From Elusimicrobiota bacterium (GTDB lineage: Bacteria > Elusimicrobiota > Endomicrobiia > CG1-02-37-114 > JAHJSO01): a stretch of DNA of 5,853 nt. The position numbers and the translations under genes were made by a program. This document shows, in pieces, positions 1 to 3,749 of this stretch (positions are counted from its first letter, which is position 1; each line of letters starts with the position of its first letter). The notes beneath the pieces are model-generated. The model had not been told where the DNA came from. It saw only the letters and a program-made list of their open reading frames with translations, and ran no database searches. The stretch lies in NCBI GenBank assembly GCA_018830385.1, contig JAHJSO010000189.1, positions 1-5,853 of the forward strand, given 5' to 3'.

Positions 1-16
1 AGAACATAGACGAGAA

Positions 17-1102
17 TTATCCTTTGTGTTTTTTGGTGTGCCCTTCTGTAATGTTTTTTTCCTTCAGTTCTTCCGCTTCTTTTTTCTCCTGCTTTACTTC
101 GGTTTTCGGTAAAAGTTTTTCCCTCAATAAGTTTTCAATCTCCTGGCTGACTGCGAGGTTCTCTTTTAAATATGCCCTCGCCTGTTCCATTCCCTGGCCT
201 ATCTTTTCACCCTTGTATAAAAGCCACGTGCCTGATTTTTCCATAATGCCGTTGGCAACGGCAAGGTCAATAAGGTAACTTTCTTTCAGTATCCCCTCGC
301 CGAATATCAGTTCAAACTCCGCCGTCTTAAAAGGCGGGGCTACCTTGTTCTTTACAACCTTCACCCTTATCCTGTTACCGACGACCACATCGCTTTTCTT
401 TATTCTCTCTATCGCCCTGATGTCCAGGCGGATGGATGAATAAAACTTCAGCGCCAGCCCGCCCGGGGTCGTTTCCGGGTTGCCGAACATAACGCCTATC
501 TTGTGCCTTATCTGGTTTATGAAAATGACGACCGCCCTTGTCTTTGAGATGATAGAAGTAAGTTTTCTCAACGCCTGGCTCATAAGCCGGGCCTGGAGAC
601 CCATCTGCGGATCACCCATCTCTCCTTCTATCTCTGCTTTGGGGACAAGCGCCGCCACCGAGTCAATGACAATTATGTCCATCGCGCCAGAACGGACAAG
701 CCGCTCGGTAATCTCAAGCGCCTGCTCGCCCGAATCTGGCTGGGATATAAAAAGGTTGTCCGTATCAACACCGAGTTTTTTTGCATACGTGGGGTCAAAG
801 GCATTCTCTGCGTCAATGTATGCCGCAATCCCGCCTAATTTCTGCGCCTGTCCGACGATTATCATCGCCAGGGTTGATTTTCCGCCTGCCTCAGGCCCGA
901 ATATTTCAACCACCCGGCCGCGGGGAATCCCGCCCACCCCCGTTGCTATATCCAGCGGCAGCGCCCCCGTCGGAATTACATCCATGACAAATCTTGGACC
1001 CTTTTCGCCCAACTTCATTATCGCTTCTTTGCCAAAGTCCTTCTCTATCTGCGTAATTGCCGCCTGGAGCGCCTTAATCCTTTCATCCTTTACCATTACC
1101 AT
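17..1102 (-). CDS. recA: Recombinase A
   Basis: ATP-dependent strand-exchange recombinase and coprotease of the SOS response. The 361-residue protein is complete. Conserved parts are the N-terminal polymerisation helix (about 7-30), Walker [10 protein letters not shown] (69-77), DAEN with catalytic Glu99 (97-100), Walker B VIDSVAAL (145-152), FINQIR with Gln197 (194-199), loop L2 from Phe206 ([10 protein letters not shown]), the RecA signature ALKFYSSIR (217-225) and KNKVAPPFK (251-259). Unusual for the family are AGG instead of SSG in Walker A, Asn100 where His is usual, GDPQ in loop L1 where GDSH is usual, Leu216 in L2, and a C-terminal tail (331-361) with about nine Lys against seven Glu instead of a clearly acidic tail. 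The first ATG (1102) is chosen over the ATG two codons later because AAAAGGGGGA ends four bases before it. The stop is TAA. The order pgsA-pgpA-x-recA is common in bacteria. Confidence 0.98.
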   Translation of the reverse strand: MVMVKDERIKALQAAITQIEKDFGKEAIMKLGEKGPRFVMDVIPTGALPLDIATGVGGIPRGRVVEIFGPEAGGKSTLAMIIVGQAQKLGGIAAYIDAENAFDPTYAKKLGVDTDNLFISQPDSGEQALEITERLVRSGAMDIIVIDSVAALVPKAEIEGEMGDPQMGLQARLMSQALRKLTSIISKTRAVVIFINQIRHKIGVMFGNPETTPGGLALKFYSSIRLDIRAIERIKKSDVVVGNRIRVKVVKNKVAPPFKTAEFELIFGEGILKESYLIDLAVANGIMEKSGTWLLYKGEKIGQGMEQARAYLKENLAVSQEIENLLREKLLPKTEVKQEKKEAEELKEKNITEGHTKKHKG

Positions 1103-1136
1103 AAAATCCCCCTTTTGAGATTGCGTAGATATCCAA

Positions 1137-1205
1137 TGCCTCCGGCCACGGATACTTCTAATCCGGAGTCCCGACGCCCGGCTATAACCGGCTGTGCCCG
1201 GCCAT
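1137..1205 (-). promoter_or_regulatory. GC-rich, dyad-rich recA leader segment
   Basis: Within the predicted recA transcript leader, CCGG occurs five times in about 65 bases, contrasting with the AT-rich promoter next to it. Two stems compete: CGGAT/ATCCG with a 7-base loop (1149-1165) and CTCCGG/CCGGAG with a 17-base loop (1140-1168); they share bases, so only one can form at a time. A seven-codon ORF (ATG at 1205, TAG at 1184-1182) precedes them. There is no T-run, so it is not a standard terminator. A regulatory role is inference; a decayed repeat element is an alternative. Confidence 0.3.
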
Positions 1206-1222
1206 CACCGTCCGCCTGATGA

Positions 1223-1251
1223 ATTTTACAAATTTTTCACTGAACTGTCAA
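1223..1251 (-). promoter_or_regulatory. Near-consensus sigma70-type promoter for recA
   Basis: On the minus strand, TTGACA (1251-1246, perfect consensus) is followed after 17 bases by TAAAAT (1228-1223, five of six). The predicted start is near 1216, leaving a leader of about 114 bases. The -35 lies inside a short dyad, AACT-N4-AGTT (1243-1254). A strong core promoter under repression would be typical of recA, but no recognised LexA box is present. Confidence 0.75.
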
Positions 1252-1284
1252 GTTTTAAATACGGGATTGTTTCAAATACGGATT
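1252..1284. repeat. 16/17-bp tandem repeat abutting the recA -35 box
   Basis: Two units, GTTTTAAATACGGGATT (1252-1268) and GTTTCAAATACGGATT (1269-1284), differ by one substitution and one indel and directly abut. The first unit begins at the base next to the -35 hexamer of the probable recA promoter. The position suits a pair of direct-repeat activator sites, but plain slippage explains it equally well. Confidence 0.8.
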
Positions 1285-1320
1285 CAGCCGGCACAGACCT
1301 CCTCAGACAACAGGCCTTAT

Positions 1321-1351
1321 CTTATTAACTCATCCTTATTAACTCATCCTT
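1321..1351. repeat. 14-bp perfect tandem duplication downstream of ssb
   Basis: TTATTAACTCATCC at 1322-1335 is repeated exactly at 1336-1349, and the match extends one base to the left and two to the right. It lies just past the ssb stop and shows no inverted symmetry, so it looks like replication slippage rather than a terminator. No T-run hairpin terminator is visible after ssb. Confidence 0.9.
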
Positions 1352-1352
1352 T

Positions 1353-1371
1353 GGCCCCTTCAGGCCCCTTC
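1353..1371. repeat. 10-bp tandem duplication across the ssb stop codon
   Basis: The 9-base block GGCCCCTTC occurs at 1353-1361 and again at 1363-1371, period 10. On the coding strand this is GAAGGGGCC twice, and the TGA stop of ssb lies at the junction. With a single copy the protein would end two residues later (..EGAKG), so the duplication slightly shortened the reading frame. Confidence 0.85.
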
Positions 1372-1761
1372 GTTGTTTGCCTCTTCATCGTCTTCGCAGA
1401 TGTCCCGTAACGAATCAGCGGCATTTGCAGGACTCCCGTTGGCAATAACGGGGTTTTTCTTGCTGAGGAACTCAAGCGTGTTCACGACAACGCGCGGGTT
1501 CACATAAGTTCTGTCGTTCTTCTTGTTCTTGTTTATTTCAAGCCGTCCTGTCACCGAGATTGATTTCCCCACTTTCAGCATATCCGAAAGTTTCTGGGCC
1601 CGGCTGCCCCATATTGCGATGTCAATAAAGGTCGCCTCCTTTTCCTGCGGCTTCATGTCTTCCCGGACGGCTATCCTTGACATACAGCAGGACTTACCCG
1701 AAGACGTACTGAACAGTTTTGCGTCTTTCACGATGTTACCCGAAACGATTAGCAAGTTCAA
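1360..1761 (-). CDS. ssb: Single-stranded DNA-binding protein, atypical C terminus
   Basis: OB-fold protein that coats single-stranded DNA in replication, recombination and repair. The 133-residue product starts at TTG. The SSB core spans about residues 2-100: an initial strand with GN (8-9), FIDIAIWGSRAQKLSDMLKVG (45-65, like the family 'W-x-x-V-x-x-W/F-G-x-x-A-E-x-x-x-x-x-L-x-K-G'), ISVTGRLE (68-75) and VVVNTLEFLS (91-100). Trp51 is the only tryptophan, so aromatic stacking is reduced compared with E. coli SSB. The tail (101-133) is short: acidic at EDDEE (123-127) but ending ANNEGA, without the terminal D-D-x-I-P-F tip used to recruit repair proteins. No other frame at the 3' end restores that tip. 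Tandem duplications sit on and just past the TGA stop. It has its own promoter and could be induced separately with recA. A secondary SSB paralogue is possible. Confidence 0.88.
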   Translation of the reverse strand: MNLLIVSGNIVKDAKLFSTSSGKSCCMSRIAVREDMKPQEKEATFIDIAIWGSRAQKLSDMLKVGKSISVTGRLEINKNKKNDRTYVNPRVVVNTLEFLSKKNPVIANGSPANAADSLRDICEDDEEANNEGA

Positions 1762-1766
1762 CTGTC

Positions 1767-1778
1767 ATCACCCCCCTC
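1767..1778 (-). promoter_or_regulatory. Strong ribosome binding site fixing the ssb TTG start
   Basis: The minus strand reads GAGGGGGGTGAT, close to the full anti-Shine-Dalgarno complement GGAGGTGAT, ending five bases before TTG at 1761. An in-frame TGA lies two codons before the TTG, so nothing further upstream can be the start. The ATG at 1768-1766 is in another frame and stops after ten codons. Confidence 0.75.
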
Positions 1779-1817
1779 ACCAACCATGGCGATACAAAAT
1801 TGTTTTTGCGGTTAGCG

Positions 1818-1836
1818 ATGGTTTTATTTTAACCAT
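1818..1836. promoter_or_regulatory. Inverted repeat over the ssb -10 box, candidate operator
   Basis: Perfect 6-base arms ATGGTT (1818-1823) and AACCAT (1831-1836) flank a 7-base AT-only centre containing most of the -10 hexamer. A protein bound here would block RNA polymerase. A third AACCAT copy lies at 1782-1787. The arms are visible; the operator role and regulator identity are inference. It does not match the E. coli CTGT-N8-ACAG or the Bacillus GAAC-N4-GTTC LexA box. Confidence 0.4.
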
Positions 1837-1854
1837 TATGTTCCTTTAAGTCAA
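1826..1854 (-). promoter_or_regulatory. Probable sigma70-type promoter for ssb
   Basis: On the minus strand, TTGACT (1854-1849) is followed after exactly 17 bases by TAAAAT (1831-1826): five of six consensus bases in each hexamer. The predicted start is near 1819, giving a leader of about 57 bases before the TTG start of ssb. This suggests ssb is transcribed separately from the upstream pgpA operon. No experimental support can be seen. Confidence 0.7.
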
Positions 1855-1933
1855 TAGGTCAAAAGGGCATTTTTTTAAGGGACTTTTGCAGTCATCCAGG
1901 CACAACAGGTCCAGGTTTGATATTAAGGCAGGA

Positions 1934-2413
1934 CTACGTCAAAAAACTTCTCAGAACAATCAAGATAATGCCTGATAAAATTCCTGCCAGAACGTCGTCC
2001 GCCAGAACGCCGATACCACCTGTATATTTTTGGACCGCCCGAATAGGAAATGGCTTGAAAATATCAAATATCCTGAATAGGACAAAGCCCATCATTAAAT
2101 ACTTAAGCCCCGCTGGACCCCCGGGACCCCTCGGTATAAATGCCACGGCAAACCAGAAACCGATGACCTCATCCAGGACTATTCTCCTGTCGTCTTTCCT
2201 GCCGAATATTTTTTCCGCTTCCGACAAAACCGGTAATGAAAAAACGGCACCGGCTAAAAGAATCAGTAAATACAGATATGGATTGTGCGGAGCGAGAAAC
2301 CAGTATATCAGGCATGCGAAAACGCTTGCAAACGTGCCGCCTGCAAAAGGTATATAACCAATTCCAAAAGAAGTCGCCAGCAATTTAATAAATGTCTTTT
2401 TCAAGGCGGGCAC
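1934..2413 (-). CDS. pgpA: Phosphatidylglycerophosphatase A
   Basis: Membrane phosphatase that removes the terminal phosphate of phosphatidylglycerophosphate to give phosphatidylglycerol, directly following the PgsA step. The 159-residue protein has the PgpA signatures in order: GTFAS (26-30), LDEVIGFW (80-87), FRIFDIFKPFPI (113-124) and GGIGVLADDVLAG (132-144), with acidic residues Asp81, Glu82, Asp117, Asp139 and Asp140 available for metal binding. Hydrophobic segments lie near 28-40, 46-62, 84-94, 104-116 and 141-157. The start is GTG at 2413: the pgsA TAA is in the same frame just upstream, with only CCG between, so no earlier start is possible. No good Shine-Dalgarno is visible, so initiation probably depends on ribosomes finishing pgsA. 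A TTG at codon 4 is a less likely start. The stop is TAG. Confidence 0.93.
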   Translation of the reverse strand: MPALKKTFIKLLATSFGIGYIPFAGGTFASVFACLIYWFLAPHNPYLYLLILLAGAVFSLPVLSEAEKIFGRKDDRRIVLDEVIGFWFAVAFIPRGPGGPAGLKYLMMGFVLFRIFDIFKPFPIRAVQKYTGGIGVLADDVLAGILSGIILIVLRSFLT

Positions 2414-2416
2414 CGG

Positions 2417-3043
2417 TTATTTGCCGTTATTCTTCAGTTCTGAAATCAACACGTCCCTGTGTTTCCAGAGATACACCACCCCCGAATACAGGGTCAACAG
2501 GGTTATAACGAACATTATCCAGTAGGGAAGCGACCTGATGAAACTCATTATGGCGGGTGGCGGAACGATACCGGGATACTTCTTAAAAAGGGAGTTCACT
2601 ATCAATACAAGAAGTATTATTATTATGGCGATAATCTGTGAGGTCGTCTTGAACTTTCCCGTCCTGTCCGCAGCGATAATCCTTCCGCCCGAAACGGCAA
2701 GTATCCTCAGCCCTGTTATCAGGAATTCCCTGGAAATTACGCAAACCACCATCCACGCGGGGACGTGCAATTCTCTCAGCCCGACGAAAGATATTAACGC
2801 GGCGGAAATAATAAGTTTGTCTGCAAGCGGGTCAAGGAAAATGCCCGCCTTCGTCACGACGTTCAGGTGCCTGGCGATCATCCCGTCATAAAGGTCGGTA
2901 AGCCCTCCGAGGACAAAAATTAACAGGGCGAAAATCCTGGTCCAGAGGTTATCAACGAACATAAATACCATAAAGAAAGGGACAAGGAATATCCTCAGGA
3001 GAGTGAGCTGGATGGGAAGATTTTTTAACCATGTGGGTTTCAT
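2417..3043 (-). CDS. pgsA: CDP-diacylglycerol--glycerol-3-phosphate 3-phosphatidyltransferase
   Basis: Integral membrane enzyme joining CDP-diacylglycerol and glycerol-3-phosphate to phosphatidylglycerophosphate, the first committed step towards phosphatidylglycerol. The 208-residue protein has the full CDP-alcohol phosphatidyltransferase signature D-x2-D-G-x2-A-R-x8-G-x3-D-x3-D: Asp50, Asp53, Gly54, Ala57, Arg58, Gly67, Asp71 and Asp75, where the four Asp bind metal and substrate. Hydrophobic helices lie near 11-30, 36-48, 76-90, 95-118, 135-153 and 172-192. ISREFLITGLR (103-113) is typical of PgsA rather than other family members. Length is normal. The ATG at 3043 has AAAGGA six bases upstream, and that sequence overlaps the lolA stop; the gap between the genes is ten bases. 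The next gene encodes the phosphatase for its product, which supports PgsA over a cardiolipin or phosphatidylserine synthase. Confidence 0.95.
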   Translation of the reverse strand: MKPTWLKNLPIQLTLLRIFLVPFFMVFMFVDNLWTRIFALLIFVLGGLTDLYDGMIARHLNVVTKAGIFLDPLADKLIISAALISFVGLRELHVPAWMVVCVISREFLITGLRILAVSGGRIIAADRTGKFKTTSQIIAIIIILLVLIVNSLFKKYPGIVPPPAIMSFIRSLPYWIMFVITLLTLYSGVVYLWKHRDVLISELKNNGK

Positions 3044-3053
3044 TGCGGTTCCT

Positions 3054-3749
3054 TTATTTGAACAACCTCAGTACCTCGGCGTCTGCGGGCGGCTTGAAAT
3101 CAAAAAGGGCGTCGGGCGTGCTGACGTTTACTTCATATTTAATTATATCGGTCTCAACGGTTATGTTTTCGCTCAAAAACATGCTCTTCCGCGGGTGGAA
3201 GGTTGCGGTTGACACCCACATCCGGAATTCAAACTCACCGGGCATTATGTGCAAATCAGCGGCGACCTTCTCTTTCGGCACCAGTTTAAGGACGTAGTCC
3301 CCCGCCTCTTCCGACAGTAATTCAAAATTAAAATATTTTTTCAAATCCGAAACCGTCCCCTTCGGGTTGAATATCCCGGGGATGAAATAATTTATACCCT
3401 TCCAGTTCTTCCACAAATCAACAAACACCTGGTTGGTGGAAAGGTTGTAGAGCCAGAGTTTTTTCCCATCGCTCACCACGATCTGCTCTGCAGGGCTGTA
3501 TATGCGGTAATATATCCTGTTGGGTCTTTTAAAAATCACCCCGCCGGACATTGTCTGCGTATCCGCGGTAGCGGCAAACTTCATAATCTGGATAAACTCA
3601 AGTTGTATGGACTCAATACCCTTTTCCTTTTCCGCCATATTTGACAGAATAAATTTAATATCCTGCCGCCTTTCCTGCGGGCTGCCACCAGGCAATACAT
3701 TCCCGGCGGCGACTGTAATTAGGGTTAAAAGGACGAATACAGTTTTCAT
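3054..3749 (-). CDS. lolA: LolA-like periplasmic lipoprotein carrier
   Basis: Likely periplasmic chaperone that takes lipoproteins from the inner-membrane LolCDE exporter to the outer membrane. The 231-residue product opens with a signal peptide (Lys2, hydrophobic core about 4-15, probable cleavage near AAG at 14-16); there is no lipobox cysteine, so it should be soluble. The family pattern is clear: GGVIFKRPNRIYYRIYSP (69-86) then EQIVVSDGKKLWLYN (88-102), like the LolA segment with RP-x-R, 'E-Q-x-V-S-D-G' and 'LWLY'. The C terminus carries ALFDFKPPADAEV (214-226), matching the LolA 'F-x-F-x-P-P' end. The ATG overlaps the ftsK stop by four bases and has AGGGGA six bases upstream, suggesting translational coupling. 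ftsK-lolA adjacency is the arrangement in E. coli. A related LolA-like protein with another cargo is possible, since LolA sequences diverge widely. Confidence 0.85.
   Translation of the reverse strand: MKTVFVLLTLITVAAGNVLPGGSPQERRQDIKFILSNMAEKEKGIESIQLEFIQIMKFAATADTQTMSGGVIFKRPNRIYYRIYSPAEQIVVSDGKKLWLYNLSTNQVFVDLWKNWKGINYFIPGIFNPKGTVSDLKKYFNFELLSEEAGDYVLKLVPKEKVAADLHIMPGEFEFRMWVSTATFHPRKSMFLSENITVETDIIKYEVNVSTPDALFDFKPPADAEVLRLFK

Noticed and set aside
1..7. ATG on the minus strand at 7-5, nine bases after the recA stop, as the start of a following gene such as recX
   Set aside because: Only two codons and one base are visible, and the nearest AAAGGA is about 12 bases away; nothing can be supported.
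480..1118. 212-codon plus-strand frame opposite recA, and other long plus-strand frames opposite ftsK and pgsA
   Set aside because: They lie wholly antisense to unmistakable conserved genes, and their translations show no recognisable motifs; they are by-products of codon bias.
1101..1240. Open frame of about 46 codons through the recA leader, ending over the recA start codon
   Set aside because: It has no ATG start; the only usual start is an internal GTG, and no domain is recognisable.
1226..1294. 22-codon frame starting with GTG just after an AGGAGGT between ssb and recA
   Set aside because: The spacing from AGGAGG to GTG is only about three bases, the frame runs through the tandem repeat and the recA promoter, and the repeat length is not a multiple of three.
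1880..1910. CAAAAG/CTTTTG-like weak inverted repeat after pgpA as a terminator
   Set aside because: The stem is short and AT-rich with a long loop and no following T-run on the minus strand; it does not look like an intrinsic terminator.
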